A DNA stretch of 64,000 bases from Comamonas koreensis (GTDB taxonomy: Bacteria > Pseudomonadota > Gammaproteobacteria > Burkholderiales > Burkholderiaceae_C): positions 270,030 through 334,029 of the forward strand of contig NZ_JAJNCT010000020.1 in assembly GCF_021026195.1 (NCBI RefSeq), read 5' to 3'. Positions 56,813-64,000 of this stretch are shown here, in pieces. A model generated the notes under the pieces. The model ran no database searches. It saw only the letters and a list, made by a program, of their open reading frames with translations, and was not told the origin of the DNA. Each line of letters starts with the position of its first letter. Positions within the stretch are counted from its first letter, which is position 1. A program made the position numbers and the translations under genes.

Positions 56813-57577
56813 ATGCGCAAAACTTTGATGCTCACGGGTCTGGTCGCAGCCATGGCCCTGGCCGGCTGCAAAACCATGGACGCGGGCAACCTGAGTGGTC
56901 TGATGGATTCCGGCTCCACCGCGATGAAGGCCATGACATTGACCGATGGCGATGTCGTGGCTTTGTCCAATGAATCCTGCGCCGCGCTGGACCAGCAAAA
57001 CAAGGTCGCACCCGCGAACAACAAATACAGCCAGCGCCTGGCCAAGGTCGTGGCCAACATGCCCCAAGAGGTGGAAGGCAAGAAGGCCGACTACAAGGTC
57101 TACCTGACCAGCGATGTGAATGCCTGGGCGATGGCCAATGGCTGCATCCGCGTCTACAGCGGTCTGATGGACCTGATGAACGACGACGAACTGCGTGGCG
57201 TGATCGGCCATGAAATCGGCCATGTGGCGCTGGGACACAGCAAGCGCCGCATGCAGACGGCGTATGCCACATCGGCCGCACGCCAGATTGCCGCCAACAG
57301 CGGCAATGCCACCTTGGCATCGCTGTCGAGCTCGCAAGCGGGCGAGCTGGGTGAAAAGTTCATCCATGCGCAGTTCTCGCAGTCCAACGAGTCTGCCGCC
57401 GATAACTACTCCTTTGACCTGCTCACCAAGCAAAAGATGGAACGCAAAGGCCTTGTCACGGCCTTCCAGAAACTGGCCAAGCTGAGCGGCGGTGGCGGCG
57501 GCTCTCTGATGGATTCGCACCCCCCATCGGAAGCCCGCGCCAAGGCGATGCAGGCACGACTGGACAGCGGCAAGTAA
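56813..57577 (+). CDS. M48 family metalloprotease lipoprotein
   Basis: A 254-residue periplasmic lipoprotein protease, like LoiP/YggG. Lipobox ALAGC with C19, then the zinc motif HEIGH (H133, E134, H137) and NESAADNYSFDLL with the third ligand Glu. It likely degrades or remodels outer membrane proteins. GAGGAG precedes the ATG; a terminator follows. Confidence 0.9.
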   Translation: MRKTLMLTGLVAAMALAGCKTMDAGNLSGLMDSGSTAMKAMTLTDGDVVALSNESCAALDQQNKVAPANNKYSQRLAKVVANMPQEVEGKKADYKVYLTSDVNAWAMANGCIRVYSGLMDLMNDDELRGVIGHEIGHVALGHSKRRMQTAYATSAARQIAANSGNATLASLSSSQAGELGEKFIHAQFSQSNESAADNYSFDLLTKQKMERKGLVTAFQKLAKLSGGGGGSLMDSHPPSEARAKAMQARLDSGK

Positions 57578-57590
57578 ATCTCCGTAACGC

Positions 57591-57632
57591 AAAGGACTGG
57601 CAGGCTGCAAGGCAGCTGACCAGTCCTTTTTT
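57591..57632 (+). terminator. Intrinsic terminator of the M48 protease gene
   Basis: AAAGGACTGG pairs with CCAGTCCTTT around a 19-base loop, then a T-run. Confidence 0.85.
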
Positions 57633-57729
57633 GCGTCTCCGCATCGCAGAGGGGCCTGCAGCCGGTGCCTTCGCGATCGCACGGTACAGCGCGGGCTGCT
57701 ATGCTGGCAGCCCAACTCCAAGAGATGTT

Positions 57730-58431
57730 ATGCAGTTACTGTTGTTGAGCAACTCCCGTGCCCCGGATGGCGGCTACCTGACCTTTTGCCGCGATGCGCT
57801 GGCAGCCCAGATGCAGGGCGTGCAAAAAGCATTGTTCGTGCCCTTTGCCGGGGTCAGCCTCAGCTGGGATGATTACGCTGCGCAGGTGCAGGACGCCATT
57901 GCACCTACCGGCGTTCAGCTGGTGGGCGCGCACCGGGATGACGCCCTGGGCCAGTTTCTGGCTGGGGATATTCAAGCGGTGATCGTCGGCGGCGGCAATA
58001 CCTTCCAGCTGCTGGCGGAATGCCGCAAACGGGGCTGGCTGGTACGCATCGACGATGCGGTGCGCTCGGGCCGCATGTCGTACACCGGCTGGAGCGCGGG
58101 CGCCAATCTGGCGGGGCTGACGATCAACACCACCAATGACATGCCCATCGTCGACCCCCAAGGTTTTGGCGCGCTGGGCCTGGTGCCGTTCTGCATCAAC
58201 CCGCACTACAACAACAGCCTGCCGCCCGGCCACCAGGGCGAAACGCGCGACCAGCGTCTGGCGGAGTTCCTGATCGCCAACCCGGACAAGCAGGTGATTG
58301 CGTTGCCCGAAGGCAGCTGGCTGCGCGTGCAGGGCGGCCAGGCCCAGGTGGCGGGGCAGTTCGCAGCCAAGCGCTTTGCAGCGGGCAAACCGGTCGAGGA
58401 CCTGCCCGTAGGAACTGCGCTGTACGTCTAG
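57730..58431 (+). CDS. pepE: Alpha-aspartyl dipeptidase (peptidase E)
   Basis: A 233-residue serine peptidase that cleaves Asp-X dipeptides. The nucleophile S122 sits in TGWSAGAN; VGGGNTFQLL and INPHYNNSLPPGHQGETRDQR complete the active site (His in NPHY). The start at 57730 begins at the conserved MQLLLLSNS. Convergent with the thiolase gene with a 3-base gap. Confidence 0.92.
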   Translation: MQLLLLSNSRAPDGGYLTFCRDALAAQMQGVQKALFVPFAGVSLSWDDYAAQVQDAIAPTGVQLVGAHRDDALGQFLAGDIQAVIVGGGNTFQLLAECRKRGWLVRIDDAVRSGRMSYTGWSAGANLAGLTINTTNDMPIVDPQGFGALGLVPFCINPHYNNSLPPGHQGETRDQRLAEFLIANPDKQVIALPEGSWLRVQGGQAQVAGQFAAKRFAAGKPVEDLPVGTALYV

Positions 58432-58434
58432 TAC

Positions 58435-59619
58435 TTAGACGCGCTCAAAGATGGCGGCAATGCCCTGGCCGCCACCAATGCACATGGTGACCAGCGCATA
58501 GCGGCCACCGGTGCGGTGCAGCTCATGGATAGCCTTGACGGTGATGATTGCGCCCGTCGCTCCAATCGGGTGGCCCAGCGAAATGCCCGAACCATTGGGG
58601 TTGACCTTGGCCGGGTCGGCGCTCAGGCCCTTGGTCACTGCGCAGGCTTGCGCGGCAAAGGCTTCATTGGCTTCGATCACATCCATCTGGTCGAGCTTGA
58701 GGCCGGTCTTGGCCAGCACGGCCTTGGACGCTGGCACCGGGCCAATGCCCATGATCTTGGGGTCGACACCGGCATGGGCATAGCCCACCAGACGGGCCAG
58801 CGGCTTGGCGCCACGCGTTTGGGCGGCGGCTGCTTCCATCAGCACCACGGCGGCTGCGGCGTCATTGATGCCGGAGGCATTGGCGGCGGTGACGGTGCCG
58901 TCTTCCTTGATGAAGACGGGCTTCATCTTCTGAAAGTCTTCAATCTTGGCGCCGGCGCGGAAGTGCTCGTCCTTGTCAAAGCGGATGTCACCCTTCTTGC
59001 TTTTGAGGATGACCGGCACGATCTGGCCGGCAAAGCGGTTCTCTGCCCAGGCCTGCTCGGCGCGCTGGTGGCTGCTCAGGGCCAGTTGGTCCTGGTCGTC
59101 GCGGCTGACACCAAATTCCTTGGCCACGTTCTCAGCGGTCACACCCATGTGGATGTTGTGGAAGGGGTCGTGCAGCGCGCCGGTCATCATGTCGATCATC
59201 TTGAAATCGCCCATGCGTGCGCCCCAGCGGCTGGTGGTGCTGGCATAGGGTGCGCGGCTCATGTTTTCGGCGCCGGCACCAATGGCCACGTCGTAGTCGC
59301 CCAGCAGAATGCCCTGGCTGGCCGTCACAATCGCCTGCAGGCCCGAGCCGCAGAGGCGGTTGACGTTCATGGCCGGCGTTTCCTGCGGGCAGCCGCCCTG
59401 GATGGCGGCCACGCGGCTCAGGTACATGTCCTTGGGTTCCGTGTTGACCACGTGGCCGAAGACCACATGGCCCACATCCTTGCCTTCAATGCCGGCGCGG
59501 GCCAGCGACTCCTTGACGACCAGCGCACCCAGCTCGGTCGGTGGAACATCCTTGAGGCTGCCGCCAAAGGTGCCGATGGCAGTGCGCACGGCGCTGCAGA
59601 CAAGTACTTCACGGGACAT
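58435..59619 (-). CDS. Acetyl-CoA C-acetyltransferase / beta-ketothiolase
   Basis: A 394-residue thiolase. Acylated C90 is in NRLCGSGLQ; NEAFAAQA, GHPIGATG and the proton-donor Cys in MCIGGGQG are all present. Close to BktB-type thiolases that act in polyhydroxyalkanoate or fatty acid pathways. No phaB/phaC adjoins. AGGAG precedes the ATG. Direction of flux is not predictable. Confidence 0.9.
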   Translation of the reverse strand: MSREVLVCSAVRTAIGTFGGSLKDVPPTELGALVVKESLARAGIEGKDVGHVVFGHVVNTEPKDMYLSRVAAIQGGCPQETPAMNVNRLCGSGLQAIVTASQGILLGDYDVAIGAGAENMSRAPYASTTSRWGARMGDFKMIDMMTGALHDPFHNIHMGVTAENVAKEFGVSRDDQDQLALSSHQRAEQAWAENRFAGQIVPVILKSKKGDIRFDKDEHFRAGAKIEDFQKMKPVFIKEDGTVTAANASGINDAAAAVVLMEAAAAQTRGAKPLARLVGYAHAGVDPKIMGIGPVPASKAVLAKTGLKLDQMDVIEANEAFAAQACAVTKGLSADPAKVNPNGSGISLGHPIGATGAIITVKAIHELHRTGGRYALVTMCIGGGQGIAAIFERV

Positions 59620-59771
59620 GGAACGGTCTCCTGTTTAAGTTGGAATGGGCATGCAAATGTTGCCTTGCAGCATTATTGCCAGCCAGACCGCCGCTGTGTC
59701 AACCACAGAGGGCGAGCACGCACCTTGGTGACAGTCACGACGGGCTGGGAGCGTTCAGTGCGCTTCGTCGT

Positions 59772-60530
59772 TCAAGGCTCGCGGACGTCGGCGATCACAT
59801 TCTGGCCAAAATCGGCGCGGTCCAGCCAGCCCAGCACCTTGGCAGCGGCTTGTTCAGGACTGCTGAGTTTGCCGCCTTCATGCAGGCCCTTGAAGTTGCC
59901 TACATCAGGGAAGGCGCCCGCATCGGCACTGCGCAGCTGCACCTGCATGTCGGTATCGATCACGCCGGGCGCGAGCGAGACGATCTTGGCGCCATGGGGC
60001 TTGTGGGCCTCTTCCAGTGCCACGCAGCGGGCATAGGCATCCATGCCGGCCTTGGCGGTGCAGTAGGCGGCCTGCGATGCCATAGGGCGGCGGCCCAGGC
60101 CGGAGGACACATTCAGCACCTTCTTGGGCACGGTCCAGCTGTCGGTCGCACCCAGGAACACGCCCGTCAGCGCCATCGGCGCCTCCAGGCCCACGCGCAG
60201 TGCATTGCGCAGGTCGGGCGTGGCCAGGTCAGACAGCGGGGCGATCTGCGGAATCACGCCAGCGTTGTTGATCAGCGTGATGCTGGCCCAGTCGGCGGGC
60301 TGGAGGCTGCGCAGCCAGTCGCCCAGGCGCTGGGCGGCGGCATCGGTATCGCCCAGGTCCTGCTCCCACTGGATGAGCTGGTCAGGCGTTGGAGCGGCAG
60401 CGGCCAGCGCGCTGGAGCTGCGGCGCGCGATGCTGAGCACGGTATGGCCCTTGGCCAGAAGTTGCTGGCCCATGGCCAGGCCCATGCCGCGGGAGCCGCC
60501 GGTCAAAATGGAGAGGTGTTTGGTGGTCAT
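59772..60530 (-). CDS. Short-chain dehydrogenase (SDR, sepiapterin reductase-like)
   Basis: A 252-residue NADP-type SDR: TGGSRGMGLAM cofactor site, NNAG, catalytic Ser in LNVSSGLGRR, and canonical YCTAK with Tyr and Lys. LAPGVIDTDMQ closes the site. The substrate is unknown. It is transcribed leftward, divergent from the next SDR. Confidence 0.85.
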   Translation of the reverse strand: MTTKHLSILTGGSRGMGLAMGQQLLAKGHTVLSIARRSSSALAAAAPTPDQLIQWEQDLGDTDAAAQRLGDWLRSLQPADWASITLINNAGVIPQIAPLSDLATPDLRNALRVGLEAPMALTGVFLGATDSWTVPKKVLNVSSGLGRRPMASQAAYCTAKAGMDAYARCVALEEAHKPHGAKIVSLAPGVIDTDMQVQLRSADAGAFPDVGNFKGLHEGGKLSSPEQAAAKVLGWLDRADFGQNVIADVREP

Positions 60531-60769
60531 AACCAGCTATCGTAACGGGTTGGAGTGAAATCGGGCGATTTCTTCGCGCTGGCTCTTGCTTGCACCTTAG
60601 TGCAAGCTGCGAACCAACCCTTCGAACTCATCCCGATTGCACTCCAACGCGGCTGCGCCAAGATGGCAAACAGCTTCCAACAGCTGCGTTTTTCCCGGAT
60701 GCCTGCACAGGCGCGGCGGCTTGGTTAGGATCGACAGCTTTGGAACGACAAAGACAAAGGAAGCACAGC

Positions 60770-61474
60770 ATGAACCAATCCAAAGTAGCCATCGTGATCG
60801 CCGGTGGATCCGGGATGGGCGCAGCGGCGGCACGCCAGTTGCACCAGGCCGGCTATGCGCTGGGGATTATGTCGTCCTCGGGCAAGGGTGAGGCGCTGGC
60901 CCAGGAGCTGGGCGGTGTAGGGGTGACGGGGTCCAACCAGAATGTGGCCGACATGCAAAAACTAGTGGACGCCGTGATGGCGCGCTACGGCCGCATCGAT
61001 GTGCTGGTCAACGGCGCTGGCCACGGCCCCAAGGGCGATCTGCTGTCGATCAGCGATGAGGACTGGATCAAGGGTCTGGAGGTGTACTTTCTGAACGTGG
61101 TGCGCGCCACGCGCCTGGTCGCACCCATCATGCAAAAGCAGGGCGGTGGCGCGATCATCAATATCTCGTCGGCCTGGGCGTTCGAGCCGGCAGCGCTGTT
61201 CCCGACCTCGGCCATGGCGCGCTCCGGGCTGGCGGCCTTCACGAAGATCTTCTGCGACGAATACGGCCAGCACAACATCCGCATGAACAATGTGCTGCCC
61301 GGCTGGATCGACAGCCTGCCCAAGAAGGACGAGCGCCAGGCGGCCGTGCCACTGCAGCGCTACGGCAAGGCTGATGAGATTGGCGCCACCGTGGCCTTTC
61401 TGGCCTCCGACGGTGCGGCCTATATCACCGGCCAGAACATCCGCGTGGATGGCGGCCTGATGCGCCACGTCTAA
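60770..61474 (+). CDS. SDR family protein with altered YxxxK motif
   Basis: A 234-residue SDR fold: AGGSGMGAAAAR, VNGAG and catalytic-type S134 in NISSAWAFEP. Thirteen residues on, where Tyr and Lys should be, it has S147 and R151 (TSAMARSGL). The C-terminal MNNVLPGWIDSLP and ITGQNIRVDGGL are typical of 3-oxoacyl-ACP reductase-like members. A related branch carries FPTS...R at this place, so it may be a specific subgroup, catalysing differently or only binding. AAAGGAAG supports the start. Confidence 0.85.
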   Translation: MNQSKVAIVIAGGSGMGAAAARQLHQAGYALGIMSSSGKGEALAQELGGVGVTGSNQNVADMQKLVDAVMARYGRIDVLVNGAGHGPKGDLLSISDEDWIKGLEVYFLNVVRATRLVAPIMQKQGGGAIINISSAWAFEPAALFPTSAMARSGLAAFTKIFCDEYGQHNIRMNNVLPGWIDSLPKKDERQAAVPLQRYGKADEIGATVAFLASDGAAYITGQNIRVDGGLMRHV

Positions 61475-61501
61475 GACGGCCAGGCCGTTCCAGCCCGGCC
61501 T

Positions 61502-62203
61502 TCAGAAATCTGCCGCCAGCCGGCAGTCCAGCCATTGGCCGGTCACCGGGTGGGCAAAGCCCAGCTGCTGCGCCTGCAGCAGCAGGCGCGGTGCCATGGC
61601 CTGCACTGCGGCGCTGGCATACAGGCCGTCGCCCAGTATTGCATGGCCGATGGCCTGCATATGCAGGCGCAGCTGGTGGGTGCGGCCGGTCAGTGGCTCC
61701 AGCCACAGGCGGGTGCAGCCGGCGGGCATGGTTGGCAGCGCGGCTGCCTCGTCTGCGCTCATCGCCCGCCACCAGGTCTGGCTGGGCTTGCCGATCTCCC
61801 AATCGACACGTTGCAAGGGGCGGCGCTCCCAGTCAGTGATCAGTGGCAGGTCCACCAGGCTCCAGGCGTGGCCATCCTGCGGCATCGCGGCGTGCAGCGC
61901 ATGGCCGGGCGCCAGAGGCTGGGCAGCTGGAGTGCCGCAGACCACGGCGGTATAGCGCTTGCGTACCGTGCGGGCTGCAAAGGCATCGCCCAGCGCGCGC
62001 TGCACGGCCAGGCTGCGCGCCATCACCACCAGGCCCGAGGTGGGCTGGTCCAGCCGGTGCACCACCAGCGCATCCGGCCATTGCAGCTGGGCCCGGGCGC
62101 TCAGGCAGTCCTGTTTGTCGTCTCCCCGGCCGGGCACGCACAACAGGCCCGATGGCTTGTTCAGCACCAGCAGGTGCTCGTCGATGTAGTCGGGGATCAG
62201 CAT
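61502..62203 (-). CDS. RluA-family pseudouridine synthase
   Basis: A 233-residue RNA pseudouridine synthase. The catalytic D52 lies in HRLDQPTSGLVV; NKPSGLLCVPGRG and EPLTGRTHQLRLHM are other family blocks. No S4 domain is present. Length and sequence resemble RluA (23S U746/tRNA U32), but the target is inferred. Confidence 0.87.
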   Translation of the reverse strand: MLIPDYIDEHLLVLNKPSGLLCVPGRGDDKQDCLSARAQLQWPDALVVHRLDQPTSGLVVMARSLAVQRALGDAFAARTVRKRYTAVVCGTPAAQPLAPGHALHAAMPQDGHAWSLVDLPLITDWERRPLQRVDWEIGKPSQTWWRAMSADEAAALPTMPAGCTRLWLEPLTGRTHQLRLHMQAIGHAILGDGLYASAAVQAMAPRLLLQAQQLGFAHPVTGQWLDCRLAADF

Positions 62204-62267
62204 GGCAACAGCGCAAAAAGGCAGCAGGGAAATGCGCCAGATTTTAAGGGCTGCAGCCTAGGTGACA

Positions 62268-62362
62268 GCGCGCAGTGCGCGTTGCGCGCCGCAGCCTGTA
62301 CTGTATGCCTCGTCATAAGCTGCAGGCATTTGCTCATGCAGCCCGCGCGCAGTGCGGGTTGC
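62268..62362. repeat. Pair of near-identical 18-base repeats upstream of the CoA ligase
   Basis: GCGCGCAGTGCGCGTTGC (62268-62285) and GCGCGCAGTGCGGGTTGC (62345-62362) differ at one base and are spaced by 77 bases in the same direction. The second copy precedes a TATAAA box (62391). They may be operator sites of the ligase promoter. Confidence 0.45.
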
Positions 62363-62470
62363 TACGATGCCCTTTGCCGCGCACAAGCGCTATAAAAACG
62401 GATGCATGCCGGTGGTGCCATGCGCAGCATCGCCTGCGTGCGGCCACTGGCCATATCACAAGGAGACCCA

Positions 62471-64000
62471 ATGCTAGGCCTGATGCAAAAGCAGCAACTG
62501 CTGACTTCCAACCTGCTGGAGTTTGCGGAGCGTTACCACCGCGATACCGAAATCGTCTCCCGCCGTGTCGAAGGTGACATCCACCGCTACACCTATGCCG
62601 ACTTTGCGCAGCGCTCGCGGCAACTGGCCCAGACCCTGGATGGCATGGGCCTGGCCGCAGGCACGCGCGTGGCGAGCCTGGCCTGGAATGGCTACCGCCA
62701 TATGGAGCTGTACTACGGCGTGGGCGGCTCGGGCCGGGTCATCCATACTTTGAACCCCCGCTTGCACCCGGACCAGGTGGTTTGGATCGTCAACCATGCC
62801 GAGGACGAGGTGCTGTGCTTTGACAGCTGCTTTCTGCCGATCGTGCAGGCCATCCACGCGCGCTGCCCGACGGTGCGCCAATGGGTGGCGCTGTGCGATG
62901 CCGACAAGTTACCCGCCGATGCCGGCATCCCGGGCCTGGTCGCCTACGAGGCCTGGATTGGCGGCGCCGATGGCGCCTACCAGTGGCCCGAGTTTGACGA
63001 AAACACCGCCTGCGGCATGTGCTACACCAGCGGCACCACGGGCAACCCCAAGGCCGTGCTGTACTCGCACCGCAGCACCGTATTGCACGCCTATGGCGCT
63101 TCGCTGCCTGATGTGATGGATATATCCTCGCGCGATGTGGTGCTGCCCGTCGTGCCGATGTTCCACGTCAACGCCTGGGGCCTGCCTTTTTCCGGGCCGC
63201 TCAACGGTGCCAAGCTGGTGTTTCCCGGCCCGGCGCTGGATGGCCCCTCGGTCTATGCGCTGATGGAGGCGGAGAAGGTGACGTTTGCCGCCGGCGTGCC
63301 CACTGTCTGGCAGATGCTGTTGAGCCATGTGCAAAGCCAGGGCCTGCGCTTTGGCAGCCTGCAGCGCACCATCATTGGCGGTTCGGCCTGCCCGCCGGCG
63401 ATGATCAAGACCTTCCAGGACGACTATGGCGTCACCGTGCTGCATGCCTGGGGGATGACCGAGCTCAGCCCGCTGGGAACCGTGTGCACCTTGAAGCACA
63501 AGCACCTGGCGCTGCCGGCTGACACCCAGGCGCAGCTGCTGGCCAAGCAGGGCCGGGTCATCTTTGGCGTGGACATGAAGATCGTCGGCGACGATGGCCT
63601 GGACCAGCCCTGGGACGGCAAGACCTATGGCGACCTGCTGGTGCGAGGCCCCTGGGTGGTGGCCGACTACTACCGCAGCGAGGGCGCGTCGCCGCTGGTG
63701 ACCGATGCGCATGGCCGCGACTGGTTCCCTACCGGTGATGTGGCCACCATCGATGCCGATGGCTTCATGCAGATCACCGACCGCAGCAAGGACGTGATCA
63801 AGTCCGGCGGTGAATGGATCAGCTCCATCGATATCGAGAACATTGCGATGGCCCACCCGGCAGTCGCCATGGCCGCCTGCGTGGGCATGCCCCACCCCAA
63901 GTGGGACGAGCGGCCAGTGGTGTTTGTTGCGCTCAAGAAGGATGCCACCGTCAGCGAAGCAGAGTTGCTGGCCTTCTACCAGGGAAAAATGGCCAAGTGG
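62471..64000 (+). CDS. Long/medium-chain fatty acid-CoA ligase, partial
   Basis: The first 510 residues of an AMP-forming acyl-CoA ligase; the gene continues beyond the window. It has the P-loop [37 protein letters not shown], and the hinge [13 protein letters not shown]. The sequence pattern is of FadD/AlkK-type ligases. AAGGAG (62460-62465) sets the ATG. Not seen is the last lysine motif. Confidence 0.92.
   Translation, partial: MLGLMQKQQLLTSNLLEFAERYHRDTEIVSRRVEGDIHRYTYADFAQRSRQLAQTLDGMGLAAGTRVASLAWNGYRHMELYYGVGGSGRVIHTLNPRLHPDQVVWIVNHAEDEVLCFDSCFLPIVQAIHARCPTVRQWVALCDADKLPADAGIPGLVAYEAWIGGADGAYQWPEFDENTACGMCYTSGTTGNPKAVLYSHRSTVLHAYGASLPDVMDISSRDVVLPVVPMFHVNAWGLPFSGPLNGAKLVFPGPALDGPSVYALMEAEKVTFAAGVPTVWQMLLSHVQSQGLRFGSLQRTIIGGSACPPAMIKTFQDDYGVTVLHAWGMTELSPLGTVCTLKHKHLALPADTQAQLLAKQGRVIFGVDMKIVGDDGLDQPWDGKTYGDLLVRGPWVVADYYRSEGASPLVTDAHGRDWFPTGDVATIDADGFMQITDRSKDVIKSGGEWISSIDIENIAMAHPAVAMAACVGMPHPKWDERPVVFVALKKDATVSEAELLAFYQGKMAKW

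Overview
This window looks like ordinary chromosome from a high-GC betaproteobacterium, most likely Comamonadaceae and close to Comamonas or Delftia. That placement rests on overall protein character, on the cysI-DUF934-cysH-cysD-cysN order, and on the mix of CoA-ligase, acyl-CoA dehydrogenase and TRAP/BMP transport genes. I see no rRNA, tRNA, CRISPR array, insertion sequence or prophage. About 58 protein genes fill it, with many clear intrinsic terminators between convergent genes.

Layout. 0-12 kb is housekeeping: the tail of a DinG-type helicase, bamD, dnaE, clpS-clpA, a cardiolipin synthase and exonuclease I. 12-17 kb holds a fused SpmA/SpmB-like membrane protein, a propionate-CoA ligase, a flavin-type stress protein, a monooxygenase-fold gene that appears frameshifted in a G6 tract, and a 7Fe ferredoxin. 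17-22 kb is a leftward sulfate-assimilation operon (cysI, DUF934, cysH, cysD, cysN). 22-31 kb carries mnmC, a secreted M20 peptidase and a loose leftward valine-degradation group (mmsB, acyl-CoA dehydrogenase, mmsA) with unrelated small genes between. 31-40 kb has a CycA-type permease, a LysR regulator, a TRAP transporter operon, a DUF2889 gene and an aldehyde dehydrogenase. 40-50 kb holds ppa, an LhgO-like oxidase, a DUF883/YqjE-type membrane trio, and a five-gene BMP-type ABC transporter plus cytosine-deaminase-like operon. 50-57 kb has a secreted GH5 hydrolase, an uncharacterised lower-GC gene, a GlxA-type regulator divergent from a secreted cupin, yggX, then sulfate-binding protein sbp with a CysB-family regulator. 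57-64 kb has an M48 lipoprotein protease, pepE, a thiolase, two SDRs, an RluA-type pseudouridine synthase and the start of an acyl-CoA ligase that runs off the window.

The genes that most clearly work together are the two sulfur loci. A 17-base element, identical at 16 positions, lies upstream of both cysI and sbp, which are 32 kb apart and on opposite strands; it includes a shared TTGAGT -35-like box. This is the strongest candidate for undescribed regulatory structure here. The reductase set is also unusual: CysH has no Fe-S cysteine pairs although no APS kinase is present, and CysI has no CysJ partner but is followed by a ferredoxin gene. I did not find a convincing new defence or mobile system.
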